Below, piece by piece: positions 14,925 to 22,919 of a DNA stretch of 64,000 nt (the first letter of the stretch is position 1; the number at the start of each line of letters is the position of its first letter). Origin of the DNA: Bacteroidaceae bacterium (GTDB lineage Bacteria; Bacteroidota; Bacteroidia; Bacteroidales; Bacteroidaceae); contig JAEEZX010000064.1 of the NCBI GenBank assembly GCA_016292045.1, positions 1 to 64,000 of the forward strand, given 5' to 3'. The notes beneath the pieces were generated by a model. The model did no database searches. It was not told the origin of the DNA and worked only from the letters and a program-made list of their open reading frames with translations. The translations under genes and the position numbers were made by a program.

Positions 14925-15785
14925 TTACTCTTTCCCTTCATCCGTCGGAGGCAGGAAGTTCAGGTCACGGTACAGCTCCAGGAACTTCGTTCCCGCGTAT
15001 TTCGCTCTCCGTTCATCGTAGAAGGCCAGGCGAGCGCCGATGCTCGTGGCCGAGGACGAGAAAGCGTAGCCCGAGTGCGCGTACGAGAGACCGCACTGCG
15101 CACCGCCAGCCGCGAGACCCCCGACGTACAGCAGCTTAGACCTTTCTTCTTCGTCCATCCTGTCTATCTCCTCCTGTGTATAGAGGTAGAACCAAGGATA
15201 ATAGCGGTACTCACCCACCACGAACTTAGGAGTCCAGCCGTCATTGATGGCATAGGCCACGATGCGTAGCTTGATGAATGCCAACAGGTCAGGTGTTCGT
15301 GGCGAGTTAAACTCCAAGTCCTTCAGCAGCAAATCGGCTAATGCGTCACCATTGAAGGCCATCTTTCGCACTGCATCGCAAGCATCGTCAAAGGTCTTGA
15401 TAGACTCGTACTTCTCGCACGTCTCAAAGCACTTCTCTTCAGGATTCCAGCGCTTACGGGCGTTCAGCAGGCAGCGTTCAAGCTGTGCCTTTTCCTCTTC
15501 AGTAGCCAGTCGGATGGTATCAGCGTTCCAATACTCTTCTTCCTCTTCCAGCTCACCCTTGTCATCAATGTGCGCATAGCACTCAATCTTGTCTCTGGTG
15601 TCAGCATACCACGACTTGAAGATGCCGATAAACGGCTTCTCCGTAGTGTCATCTTCAAAGGCCACAAAATCACCGTCTTTCGGCTGGAACTTCATCGTAG
15701 CCCCACATTCTTGCATGAGTGCTGCCAAGCGGGCAGTAAACTCGTCGGCCCGTTCTTCGGGCACGTTCAAAATAACTTCTTTCAT
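14925..15785 (-). CDS. DGR target protein 2 with C-terminal variable region
   Basis: A 286-residue protein with no signal peptide or membrane helix. The N-terminal 130 residues are acidic and mixed (DGDFVAFEDDTTEKPFIGIFKSW). A middle helical part includes IKTFDDACDAVRKM, a pattern seen in Bacteroidetes phage proteins. The C-terminal variable region runs from LLYVGGLAAGG through CGLSYAHSGYAFS to GARLAFY and is followed by a constant tail (YAGTKFLELYRDLNF). That lectin-like core pairs with the template repeat 24 kb away. It has its own copy of the phage promoter repeat and lies before the lysis operon. A cytoplasmic-looking DGR target is unusual. Its partner or ligand is unknown. Confidence 0.75.
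   Translation of the reverse strand: MKEVILNVPEERADEFTARLAALMQECGATMKFQPKDGDFVAFEDDTTEKPFIGIFKSWYADTRDKIECYAHIDDKGELEEEEEYWNADTIRLATEEEKAQLERCLLNARKRWNPEEKCFETCEKYESIKTFDDACDAVRKMAFNGDALADLLLKDLEFNSPRTPDLLAFIKLRIVAYAINDGWTPKFVVGEYRYYPWFYLYTQEEIDRMDEEERSKLLYVGGLAAGGAQCGLSYAHSGYAFSSSATSIGARLAFYDERRAKYAGTKFLELYRDLNFLPPTDEGKE
15018..15136 (-). repeat. DGR variable repeat 2 (VR2)
   Basis: 119 bp aligned without gaps to the template repeat at 38818-38936. I count 21 mismatches, and every one is at a template adenine (coding strand). Changes go to G, C and T, the signature of adenine mutagenesis. The last 13 coding-strand bases, CTGGCCTTCTACG, are the same as in VR1. Confidence 0.92.
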
Positions 15786-15791
15786 GTTTTC

Positions 15792-15859
15792 TCAGTTTTG
15801 ATGGTTTATCTTATTTACACTACAAAGGTACAAAGAATTTATCAGATGCGCAAGTTTAC
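15792..15859 (-). promoter_or_regulatory. Phage promoter/leader repeat, copy 5
   Basis: Minus-strand CTTGCGCATCTGATAA, TACCTTTG, AGTGTAAATAAGATAA, CATCAAAACTG, then the ATG of the DGR target 2 gene. It overlaps the last codon of the upstream gene. Confidence 0.8.
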
Positions 15860-16140
15860 TCCTCTGTTTTTTCCTTGTTTTTTCGGTGTACGTTGGTGGG
15901 TGCAGGAATGCCCGGCGGCAATATCTTCTGCCCCATTCGCTCCAAGACCATGTTAATCTGCTCCCAGTCATAGCAGAGAGACAGCATGGCCTTACACATT
16001 CGCTTGATAACGCCAGCAGTGATACGGTCGTGCTCCTTACCGTAGAACTTGCCAAAGCGACTCTGCATGAACAGCACGCCGAGCAGGAAACCCATCAGCG
16101 TGCAGTTCACAATCAGAAGGATGGTCTCTGTCTTACTCAT
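15856..16140 (-). CDS. Small membrane-anchored protein (94 aa)
   Basis: An N-terminal membrane helix (ILLIVNCTLMGFLLGVLFM, residues 7-25) followed by a basic cytoplasmic domain with a WEQINMVLERMGQKIL helix and a Lys/Glu tail. Its ATG overlaps the upstream stop as ATGA. It is the last gene before promoter copy 5. Function unknown. Confidence 0.6.
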   Translation of the reverse strand: MSKTETILLIVNCTLMGFLLGVLFMQSRFGKFYGKEHDRITAGVIKRMCKAMLSLCYDWEQINMVLERMGQKILPPGIPAPTNVHRKNKEKTEE

Positions 16141-16262
16141 AGCTCGTCGGCTTCTTCTAAGATTTCCATCACGTCCGTTTCTTCCATGTCAAGCTCTTCG
16201 GCAATCTCCTCAACGGCATAGCCAGCGCGAGACATTTCAATCACTTTTTCTTCCATAGTCAT
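16137..16262 (-). CDS. Small HTH-like protein (41 aa)
   Basis: Start MTMEEKVIEMSRAGYAVEEI at 16262 (16256 also possible). The pattern VIEMSRAGYAVEEIAEELDMEETDVMEILEEAD reads as one compact helix-turn-helix (AxxAEELxMxxxxVxEIL), as in small resolvase-like HTH modules. The longer reading overlaps the upstream gene and is less likely. Confidence 0.5.
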   Translation of the reverse strand: MTMEEKVIEMSRAGYAVEEIAEELDMEETDVMEILEEADEL

Positions 16263-16278
16263 AAATCTTTTAGTTGGT

Positions 16279-16671
16279 TTATAATAGCTGACTTTCGTCA
16301 GTCGTTTCTTCTGGCAGTCCGACCATCTTGCGTAGCTGCTTCTGCGCTGACAGATGCTCCTTGGTGATGTCATAGAGCAGGAGGCGCAACTCCTGCACCA
16401 TCCGCTTCTTGTTGGGAATCTTCTCTATCTTGTCATGGGCGGCATAGCGGAATATCCCCATCTGAGCGTTCTTATAGATGTTCTCCAGCCTACGGATATA
16501 GGCTATCAATGCTAAACGCTCATGGAACATTCGCTGGTAGTCGCCGACAACGTATTTCAGCACTCGCTCGTCAGGCACATCGTCCTGCGGTCGTTTCTCA
16601 GTAGGGGGCTGTTCAAGGTATATCCTCATGTGCCCCATGATTTTCGTCTTAATCTCACTAAAGATGTTCAT
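16279..16671 (-). CDS. Hypothetical helical protein (130 aa)
   Basis: A basic, mostly helical protein with a long central helix pair (ERLALIAYIRRLENIYKNAQ; KRMVQELRLLLYDITKEHL). The start overlaps the upstream stop as ATGA (16668-16671). No known family seen. Confidence 0.55.
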   Translation of the reverse strand: MNIFSEIKTKIMGHMRIYLEQPPTEKRPQDDVPDERVLKYVVGDYQRMFHERLALIAYIRRLENIYKNAQMGIFRYAAHDKIEKIPNKKRMVQELRLLLYDITKEHLSAQKQLRKMVGLPEETTDESQLL

Positions 16672-17153
16672 TGCTTTTTCTGTTTATATTCGCGCCACAT
16701 TTTATACACGACACCCCTTATCCTGCCGTCCTGGTCATCGATGGCGTTTTCAGTGAAGTAGTCAGAGAGGTACGCCCGTAGCCTGTAGATGGTATCGTAG
16801 TTCTTGATGTCTTCAGGCACTCCGTTGAAAATCTCTTCGCCCTTCTTCTGCAGCTCAGCCTCCATGTTCGGATTGATAATCAGACGGTCAAGGCTTTTTG
16901 CCACGCGCTTCTTCATCTGGCGCCTGTAGGCCCCGATAAGGTTATCGGTACGCGAATCGTAGCCCTCAGAATGCTCATGGTGGGAAATATGCCAGCCACA
17001 ACAGGCAGAGCAGTAGTAGCTTCGGAGCTTATCGCCATTACTCTGTATGTCCTTGGCATTCCACTTGATGAAGTCGTTGGCTTTCCGCTCCGTTTCAAAG
17101 AGCATCTTCGGGCGACCGCAATCCGGGCAGTAGATTCTATTCTTCGGCTTCAT
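16668..17153 (-). CDS. Zinc-ribbon protein (161 aa)
   Basis: N-terminal CPDCGRPK and, 35 residues on, YYCSACCGWHISHHEH, forming a CxxC...CxxCxxxH zinc ribbon. This layout (PxKxxFxTxxxAxxxI...YYCxxCxGWHxT) is typical of small Bacteroidetes phage zinc proteins. The rest is a helical domain with LRAYLSDYFTENAIDD. Coupled to the next gene by ATGA. Likely nucleic-acid binding. Confidence 0.6.
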   Translation of the reverse strand: MKPKNRIYCPDCGRPKMLFETERKANDFIKWNAKDIQSNGDKLRSYYCSACCGWHISHHEHSEGYDSRTDNLIGAYRRQMKKRVAKSLDRLIINPNMEAELQKKGEEIFNGVPEDIKNYDTIYRLRAYLSDYFTENAIDDQDGRIRGVVYKMWREYKQKKQ

Positions 17154-17403
17154 TCACTTTCTTGTTAGTCGTAAAGATGTCATTCACCATATCCATAGCC
17201 TGTAGCTGGCCTCTGATGATTTCCAGGCAGTCATTATGTCCGTAGCTGTAGCCACAGACAAACATATCCTTTGCGAAAGAGGCATACTTCTCGTTACCGA
17301 ACACCATACCATTGGCTGCTGCATCTTTGACGAAAGCCTGCCAAGCATCTTCAATGAGACGCGCTGCCGTCTCTGCATCAGGGAGGAAAATCTTCTTATC
17401 CAT
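17137..17403 (-). CDS. Hypothetical protein (88 aa)
   Basis: A soluble helical protein (TAARLIEDAWQAFVKDAAANG; AKDMFVCGYSYGHNDCLEIIRG). The GYxxGHxD element recurs in small phage proteins of unknown role. Its end overlaps the next gene by 17 bp in a different frame. Confidence 0.55.
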   Translation of the reverse strand: MDKKIFLPDAETAARLIEDAWQAFVKDAAANGMVFGNEKYASFAKDMFVCGYSYGHNDCLEIIRGQLQAMDMVNDIFTTNKKVNEAEE

Positions 17404-17409
17404 ATCTGT

Positions 17410-18219
17410 CTATTGGTTTTCGTTTTCAATGTTCACTATCGGCGCCAGACGGTGGTAGCCTTTTTTCGCGTAGGGATTGATGTAGATAAGCTCTCGCGTC
17501 CACTCGCCGTTTTCGTCTTTCTTTGGCTGGAGCCTAAAGTGGCCCGACACCAAGAAACCCTCGTCACGGCAGATGGTGGTGAACCAGCGGGAATCAAGCA
17601 CCTGCACGTCGATGCCTGTCTCATTGATGGCCTTCTCGTTCAGCATCTTCGACCTGATCTTCTTACTTTTCGCAACGGTCTCAATATCCACCTGGCCGTA
17701 TTTCTTCAACATCATCAGCAGGTAGAAGTAGGCTACACATGACCTTTCAACGGCTGGTGTGGTTGTCGAGAACTGCGTCTCGAAGCGGTCATCACCGACA
17801 AATCTAAAGGCAAACGAGGTAAAGAGCGCTCCCTCCTTATGCAGACGAATTATCCTTATCCATCCGTTAGGAGCTGTCTTCACCACCCACAGAATATCTT
17901 CGTCGATAAAAGCGCAATCCTCATGCACCTTTTCGCAAGCCTCCTTCGACCCGAGCATTTTGTAGAGGGCAAGGCAGCTTTTATTCAGGGCCTCGCGGAA
18001 TGTCTTAGAGATATAGTAGAGCTTCATGCCGACGGTATAAAAGCCGTAGCCTATCTCCATCGTCACAAAGCCTTTCACCTTCTCAATGTCCTCAGCCGAG
18101 AGCAATTCGTTTTGGTCAAGGGTACAGAAAATATGCTCATAGTCTGACCGCATGAACTCAGTACATTTGGTGACGTCCACCACCTGTAGAGCCGCCCAGT
18201 TTCTATAATTGATTCTCAT
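17410..18219 (-). CDS. Hypothetical protein (269 aa)
   Basis: Start MRINYRNWAALQVVDV at 18219, chosen because GGAGGGCTTGCT precedes it. A soluble alpha/beta protein with ALYKMLGSKEACEKVHEDC, a central strand-rich part (GWIRIIRLHKEGALF) and a basic KKIRSKMLNEK segment that may be a winged-helix region. Located in the small-gene operon left of the tail module. No function recognised. Confidence 0.6.
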   Translation of the reverse strand: MRINYRNWAALQVVDVTKCTEFMRSDYEHIFCTLDQNELLSAEDIEKVKGFVTMEIGYGFYTVGMKLYYISKTFREALNKSCLALYKMLGSKEACEKVHEDCAFIDEDILWVVKTAPNGWIRIIRLHKEGALFTSFAFRFVGDDRFETQFSTTTPAVERSCVAYFYLLMMLKKYGQVDIETVAKSKKIRSKMLNEKAINETGIDVQVLDSRWFTTICRDEGFLVSGHFRLQPKKDENGEWTRELIYINPYAKKGYHRLAPIVNIENENQ

Positions 18220-18230
18220 AGCAAGCCCTC

Positions 18231-19313
18231 CTAAATGATATAGGCCAGCCACGCCAGCAGACGCAACACGTCACGGTCTTTGGCCACCCAATAGCTGTTA
18301 CCGTTGTTCTCGTCTTTCACAAAGCCGATGGTATGCTCCTTCATATCCTCGCTGCATCCAAGGGTAGGCATGGAATACTCGAAATACTCACGGATATGGT
18401 CAAAGCCTTTGTCTCCCATCGCCGCCTTCATCTGTCTGAGGATGGCATTGGTGAGGGCCGGCTGTCTGGCCGTAGCGTCCAGCATATAGATGTCGGCATT
18501 ATCCACAGGCGACACACACCGCAGCGCATAGCGGTATGGTGAGTTAGGCATCGACGGCAGCGGCACTATACCCTCGTAGCCGTCTGGCAGGTCATTGGCG
18601 AACACCTCCACTGCCTTGCGCTCGATCTTCTTGCCCTTCACAAAGAAAAGGCCGTTGACATTATCGGCTTCCCAGAGGTAGCCGTCACGGGTCAGCGCAC
18701 CGAGGAATCTGGCAATCTCATTGCCCTTGGCCAGTCTGAGGTCTTCGTTACCTACCCACGAATCAGAGTCAGACTTATTCTCGTTGATGAAGTCCACACC
18801 CTTCTCGTCGGCCAGGCACTCATAGTACCAGTGAACACGGTCGCCCTGCACACCAGTACAGAGGTGCATCATGCCACCATCCCTGCCCTTGCGGAACAGG
18901 ATTTGTCCTGCTTTGTACTGCGGCAGCTTCTTCGTCTGAGTAGTTTGGCGTGGCTTGTCAGCGACAGAGGAAAGCGTCTGCGCTGGCTGGGTAATGGTAA
19001 TCTGCACCATTCTGTCACCACCTTGTGACAGCTTGCCCTCGCGGAGAAAGTCAGTGGCCAGCCCGCCGATAGTATCTCTCAGGATGACCTTCGCATCGTG
19101 CTTGCCGATAACATCACGCACCATTCTACTATACTGAGGGGTGACCTGTAGGACGGTCATCTTGTCAAGATTCATCTTGAAGAACTGCTCCTTTGTCAGA
19201 GCCATGCAATGCCACTTTCGGGCTATTGCCGACATTCCCTTCAACGACTGTGTTTGCTGGAACAGCTCTACCAGTTCGCAAAGATACTTATGGAAAGCGT
19301 TGTAATCAATCAT
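18231..19313 (-). CDS. Hypothetical protein (360 aa)
   Basis: Start MIDYNAFHKYLCELVELFQ at 19313; a longer frame upstream would run 105 bases through the previous gene. The N-terminal 100 residues are helical and basic. A linker rich in Thr/Gln (PAQTLSSVADKPRQTTQTKK) leads to a C-terminal globular domain with LFFVKGKKIERKAVEVF and a final LRLLAWLAYII. No known domain seen. Confidence 0.6.
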   Translation of the reverse strand: MIDYNAFHKYLCELVELFQQTQSLKGMSAIARKWHCMALTKEQFFKMNLDKMTVLQVTPQYSRMVRDVIGKHDAKVILRDTIGGLATDFLREGKLSQGGDRMVQITITQPAQTLSSVADKPRQTTQTKKLPQYKAGQILFRKGRDGGMMHLCTGVQGDRVHWYYECLADEKGVDFINENKSDSDSWVGNEDLRLAKGNEIARFLGALTRDGYLWEADNVNGLFFVKGKKIERKAVEVFANDLPDGYEGIVPLPSMPNSPYRYALRCVSPVDNADIYMLDATARQPALTNAILRQMKAAMGDKGFDHIREYFEYSMPTLGCSEDMKEHTIGFVKDENNGNSYWVAKDRDVLRLLAWLAYII

Positions 19314-19605
19314 GGCTCTCTTCGTTTGGTTGTTCTTGATCGTCCTTTGCCTCCGACTCGTCTTTTTGTTCCGGGCAGTCGTAAGCGTCGAAGCTCTCTT
19401 CGTCCTCGTCAGGGTCAAGCTCTGGCAGAGTGGAGAACTTGATTTCGTGAATCTTCGGGTGGTTCTTCATAAACTCAATGGCCGCTTCTGCTGCATCGTG
19501 GCTCAGTTGAGCATACACATCGGGGTCAACCCATACCATTTCCTCCTTCGAGGCTACGTTAACAAACTGGATTTCTTTGTTACGGTTTCTTACAATCAGT
19601 TTCAT
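19306..19605 (-). CDS. Small acidic protein (99 aa)
   Basis: The N-terminal half is a small alpha/beta domain (MKLIVRNRNKEIQFVNVASK). The C-terminal half is strongly acidic (DPDEDEESFDAYDCPEQKDE...). Its stop lies just inside the start of the 360-aa gene. Function unknown. Confidence 0.55.
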   Translation of the reverse strand: MKLIVRNRNKEIQFVNVASKEEMVWVDPDVYAQLSHDAAEAAIEFMKNHPKIHEIKFSTLPELDPDEDEESFDAYDCPEQKDESEAKDDQEQPNEESHD

Positions 19606-19632
19606 TTTACTTATGATTTTTTAGGTGAATAA

Positions 19633-20115
19633 CTATGGCTCCTTATGAGCCGTTTCTTTTGAATCCCAATACACACTAAGTTTCCTCACTATCTCCTTCA
19701 CGACATCAAGGTTTTCGTCTCCCCATTCCTTCGCAACTTGAAAGGTGAGGTTGTACTCAGGTTTCCTCTCCATTGGAAGAGCTATGTGTGAGGCAAGCTG
19801 CCCCTCCGTAGGCTTCAGCCCTTTGTCATGCAGTTCACAGAGGCCGTCATGGTAGAACACGCACCAGTCGCCCTCTTCCTTTATCTGCACCATTGCTATG
19901 CTCGTATCGCAGAAACCAAGTATCATGCCAACCAGCCACTCCGTATAGCAGAGCTTGTCAGCATACCCAGCGTCAATGAGAGCGAGAATATCCTGCGGCG
20001 TTCCAAGGCAAGGGGTGTGGCACATATTCTTGCACAGCTCACAGCTACAGGAAACAGGCATACGGCATGTCTGGTCCACTATCTTTCTGAATACCTCTTT
20101 CCTTGTCTTACACAT
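19633..20115 (-). CDS. YkgJ-like Cys-rich protein (160 aa)
   Basis: Cys residues in CSCELCKNMCHTPCLGTPQDILALIDAGY, then CYTEW, VFYHDGLCELHDKGLKPTEG. This matches the CxxCxxxC...GxCxLHdxgLKPxxG pattern of the YkgJ/Fe-S or zinc-chelating family (UPF0153). Such proteins are thought to hold an iron-sulfur cluster or zinc; the role is unknown. The ending LKPTEGQLASH fits the family well. Confidence 0.65.
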   Translation of the reverse strand: MCKTRKEVFRKIVDQTCRMPVSCSCELCKNMCHTPCLGTPQDILALIDAGYADKLCYTEWLVGMILGFCDTSIAMVQIKEEGDWCVFYHDGLCELHDKGLKPTEGQLASHIALPMERKPEYNLTFQVAKEWGDENLDVVKEIVRKLSVYWDSKETAHKEP

Positions 20116-20347
20116 TTGACTTCACACGGTTTGCATCCTCCTGCTTTTCACGCTGACGCTCTTCATCCCAGCTGTGTATCGTGCCGCCCTCGATGGCCTT
20201 GCCGTTCTTGTATTCGCACTTGTTATGGTGGAACCACATAGGCATGATGGCAAACACTCCCTTTTTCAGGAAGAAGAAATGACTGCCCCACCACCAGCCA
20301 TAGCCGAAGGTGATGCTAAAAATTCTGATTGGATAATACTTCTTCAT
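20108..20347 (-). CDS. Hypothetical protein (79 aa)
   Basis: Starts MKKYYPIRIFSITFGYGWWWGSHFFFLKKG, aromatic and partly hydrophobic but not a clean membrane helix. It then has a polar, charged second half (GKAIEGGTIHSWDEERQREKQE). Overlaps the YkgJ-like gene by 8 bases. Function unknown. Confidence 0.5.
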   Translation of the reverse strand: MKKYYPIRIFSITFGYGWWWGSHFFFLKKGVFAIMPMWFHHNKCEYKNGKAIEGGTIHSWDEERQREKQEDANRVKSNV

Positions 20348-20351
20348 AGCT

Positions 20352-20933
20352 TTACAAAATTATGATTTCTTCCTCGCCTCGTCTGCTGACATAGGCAAAG
20401 ATTTCCTTACGTTCTACTTTGCGACTCTTGATGACCCTGCCCTTTGCCTCGGCATAGCCCTCGCACCACTCCTTATCGAGCGTCCAGCTGATTCCTGGGT
20501 CAGTGTCATCAGGATAGAGATTTGCGTCGTAGGCCCGATAGACGGTAAGAGGGAACTCCATGCTTTCCAGTGCCTCCGCATCTTCCGGGGTCATAAACCA
20601 CGACCGACACGGACGTGTGGAGCGCATCATCCTACGGAACACCTCGGCTGTCTCAGTGGTGCCAGCAGCTACCCACACCGTCCGCATCAACTCCCAATAG
20701 CGAGGGTTTGACAACAGGTGAGCCTTGCGCATGAAGATGTCAAGCACCTTCTCCTCTGCGTTAGCGTCTGTGCCTCCCTCGGATGCTCTGATAATCTGAG
20801 CAGCAATCTTTGAGTCACGCGCCTGCTGCTTAGGCTTCAGTGCTGGGATGCGTCGGGTGAAGTCCGTCCTACGATTCTCGTATATCGAGTTAGGGTCATA
20901 GGTGGGAACGCTGTACTTCGGAATCTCTATCAT
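20352..20933 (-). CDS. Hypothetical protein (193 aa)
   Basis: A soluble protein. The C-terminal half includes PLTVYRAYDANLYPDDTDPGISWTLDKEWCEGYAEAKG, a pattern like phage proteins of the ADP-ribosyltransferase or NADAR-like type (VYRG...SWTxxxxxAxxFA). This fold hint is weak. The start overlaps the upstream stop as ATGA. It may modify host proteins, but that is speculative. Confidence 0.55.
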   Translation of the reverse strand: MIEIPKYSVPTYDPNSIYENRRTDFTRRIPALKPKQQARDSKIAAQIIRASEGGTDANAEEKVLDIFMRKAHLLSNPRYWELMRTVWVAAGTTETAEVFRRMMRSTRPCRSWFMTPEDAEALESMEFPLTVYRAYDANLYPDDTDPGISWTLDKEWCEGYAEAKGRVIKSRKVERKEIFAYVSRRGEEEIIIL

Positions 20934-21262
20934 ACCTTCTTCTCCTTATTGGCTTCCTCTGCCTCCTTCGCTGCCTGCTCAGCAGCCGTCTGTTTGATGG
21001 CCTCGCTGATAAGGGCTGAGTACACCTGTCGCTCACCAGCCGGCAACAGAGATTCTTTGTTCTGCAGCTTCTTCATTTCTACAAGAATGAGGTCGCGCTT
21101 GATACGATTCTCACGGAACATCTTTAATGCAGGAGTCATCTTCGGACGTTGGCCACCCAAGGCTTTCAGCTGCAAATCCATGCTGCCGTTGAACTTATTC
21201 ACTACTCGGTCGAGCACTTCAATAAAATGCTCACCACTCACTTTGATTTTCTTTGTTTCCAT
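20930..21262 (-). CDS. Hypothetical helical protein (110 aa)
   Basis: A basic, fully helical protein. FIEVLDRVVNKFNGSM at the start, KRDLILVEMKKLQNKE in the centre and a C-terminal AAEQAAKEAEEANKEKKV tail that is Ala/Glu/Lys-rich coiled coil. I checked it as a possible Avd subunit for the DGR; size fits but the Avd signature residues do not. Function unknown. Confidence 0.5.
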   Translation of the reverse strand: METKKIKVSGEHFIEVLDRVVNKFNGSMDLQLKALGGQRPKMTPALKMFRENRIKRDLILVEMKKLQNKESLLPAGERQVYSALISEAIKQTAAEQAAKEAEEANKEKKV

Positions 21263-21263
21263 A

Positions 21264-21560
21264 TTATTCTAAAGTTTGTAAATCTCTCAATAACTCCTCC
21301 TGCAACGGCTTACACAAGACACGATACAGGATTTTCTTGTCATCTGGAAAACTTGCCTCTGTCATGCTGAACAGGAGCAAGTAACATTCCTCTACTTCAA
21401 GCGCGTCACAGACTTTTTCAATCGTTGCCTTCGATGGCCAAGTCTGATTCGTCTCAATACTACACAGGCCATTTGTTGAAATACCCATCTTCGCGGCAAG
21501 CTGCTTTTGGCTCAAACCACGCTTCTTGCGAATCTTCTTTATTGAGTTTCCTAATTCCAT
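21264..21560 (-). CDS. XRE-family transcriptional regulator
   Basis: Start MELGNSIKKIRKKRGLSQKQ at 21560 (21581 also possible). The HTH_3 domain reads IKKIRKKRGLSQKQLAAKMGISTNGLCSIETNQTWPSKATIEKVCDALEV, an ordinary Cro/CI-type fold, with a short helical tail. It could control the promoter-repeat regulon, but its position away from the integrase makes a classic CI repressor role uncertain. Confidence 0.8.
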   Translation of the reverse strand: MELGNSIKKIRKKRGLSQKQLAAKMGISTNGLCSIETNQTWPSKATIEKVCDALEVEECYLLLFSMTEASFPDDKKILYRVLCKPLQEELLRDLQTLE

Positions 21561-21564
21561 AGCT

Positions 21565-22122
21565 TTAGTATGATTTTCCATGCAGTTTAGGACGGAACAC
21601 GTTATATCTCATTTTCCACTCAATATGCCAGTCAAGGTCAAAGTTCAGCGACTCGGCCCAGGCATAGAGGTATTCGATGCTCTCCGATAGCTCTATCATC
21701 CTGTCACCAAGGACTTCTTTCACGAATCGGAAGGCTGTCTCAGGGAATGACGCAACAGCGAAGCGACTGGCACCGCCAAAGGTATAAACCATCCTGTCAC
21801 CATACAGCTCTCCGATGAAGTCAAAGATGCGGATGGCGGCGTCGGCGATTTCGTCCTCAATCGAATCTTTGATAAACTGGTTGAAGTGGAATCGTCTATG
21901 CTCGATGTTATGACCGGGCATCTGTCTCTTGACGGCCTCGCGCTCAAAGGCTTCTCTATTGGCACGGTGACCTTTTCTGTCTGCCTCCACCGACTCCATC
22001 ACCTCACTGATGACCAGGCAAAGCCAATGCTCATTGCTATGCTTTTGGTCATGGAAACCGTGACGGCTTGCAACATAGTGGGCCTTCTTCACATACTCTC
22101 TGATCTTCTGCTCGTCTATCAT
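21565..22122 (-). CDS. MazG-like NTP pyrophosphohydrolase
   Basis: A 185-residue all-alpha protein. LVISEVMESVEADRKG supplies the ExxE pair and EDEIADAAIRIFDFIGELYG the ExxD pair of the MazG/dUTPase-2 superfamily, with an insert between the two helices. These enzymes hydrolyse (d)NTPs or (p)ppGpp and are common phage house-cleaning or alarmone-reducing genes. Long insert and position in an accessory operon fit the phage form. Confidence 0.65.
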   Translation of the reverse strand: MIDEQKIREYVKKAHYVASRHGFHDQKHSNEHWLCLVISEVMESVEADRKGHRANREAFEREAVKRQMPGHNIEHRRFHFNQFIKDSIEDEIADAAIRIFDFIGELYGDRMVYTFGGASRFAVASFPETAFRFVKEVLGDRMIELSESIEYLYAWAESLNFDLDWHIEWKMRYNVFRPKLHGKSY

Positions 22123-22129
22123 GGCTCAG

Positions 22130-22180
22130 TCAAATTTCATTGTCTTTAGAATCTTCAAATGGTAATTCTACTTGCTTCAT
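22130..22180 (-). CDS. Tiny ORF (16 aa) with QxxLPF clamp-binding-like motif
   Basis: ATG at 22180, TGA at 22132-22130. The product MKQVELPFEDSKDNEI fills the only gap between the TrpF-like and MazG-like genes. QVELPF resembles the hexapeptide by which proteins bind the beta sliding clamp (QxxLxF types). Interesting because a clamp-like gene is in the element, but the ORF may not be real. Confidence 0.3.
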   Translation of the reverse strand: MKQVELPFEDSKDNEI

Positions 22181-22183
22181 ACC

Positions 22184-22909
22184 CTATTCCTTTATATTAC
22201 AATCCCTGATTACCTCCTTGCAGATGGCCAGCACACGGAGCACTTTGTTGACGTCAAACCAATCGTCTGTGCGCACACCGCTCTCCATGTCTATCCAAAA
22301 ATCGCCTACGTCTGGATTGGTCAGTAGGTAGTGTAGCTTTTCGGCTACATTGTCGGGGTTGATACCTCCTGCATAGCCGACCTTATAGTTACCCTTCAGC
22401 ACTTGGATGGGAGTGTCTATGCCACGACCACCCGATGCGTCGAGCAGTACAGAGATAGTGTCACGGTGCATAAACGGCTTTTCAGTCCAATGCTTCACCG
22501 TCTCTTCAAAGAGGGTGATGTTATCGACGCCTTTCTGCTGTACGATTAGCTCCTGACCAATGACAAGCGGAATCCAGCAGTATTTCGGGTTATCTTTCCT
22601 GCCGGAGACGTTCAGCTGTACGCGCTTGAACAGATGGAGGCATCCAAACGTCAACTCGTCTATATCCTCCCATTTCTTGCAAGTAGCGTCATGGGCTGCA
22701 GAGCCGCAGATGTGTAGCGACAGGTTGCCGCCGAAACCATACAGGTTACTCATAAATGCTGGGTTGAGATAGCGGTTGCCGTTGTCAATCCAGTTGTAAC
22801 TCGTCAGTACCCCAAATTCTGCAATCGGGTACTCCTTCTGAATCTCTTTCAGGTCGCAGATGTCTGTCATAGCGTCAACGCCTGTAAATGTGATGTGTTT
22901 CAGTTTCAT
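22184..22909 (-). CDS. Phosphoribosylanthranilate isomerase-like TIM-barrel protein
   Basis: A 241-residue protein shaped like a TrpF-type TIM barrel. KHITFTGVDAMTDI at strand 1, VLTSYNW, NLSLHICG, SVLLDASGGRGI, VGYAGGINPDNVAEKL (phosphate loop) and DFWIDMESGVRTDDWFDVNK (last strands). Canonical TrpF has a catalytic Cys (KICG) and Asp; here the Cys position reads Thr, so the chemistry may differ. No other tryptophan gene is nearby. Phages carry similar TrpF-like proteins of unknown job. Confidence 0.55.
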   Translation of the reverse strand: MKLKHITFTGVDAMTDICDLKEIQKEYPIAEFGVLTSYNWIDNGNRYLNPAFMSNLYGFGGNLSLHICGSAAHDATCKKWEDIDELTFGCLHLFKRVQLNVSGRKDNPKYCWIPLVIGQELIVQQKGVDNITLFEETVKHWTEKPFMHRDTISVLLDASGGRGIDTPIQVLKGNYKVGYAGGINPDNVAEKLHYLLTNPDVGDFWIDMESGVRTDDWFDVNKVLRVLAICKEVIRDCNIKE

Positions 22910-22919
22910 AACTCTCTGA

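Noticed and set aside
20930..21262. 110-aa helical protein as the DGR Avd accessory factor
   Set aside because: Size and helix content fit, but the text lacks the Avd pattern and it sits 17 kb from the RT in another operon.
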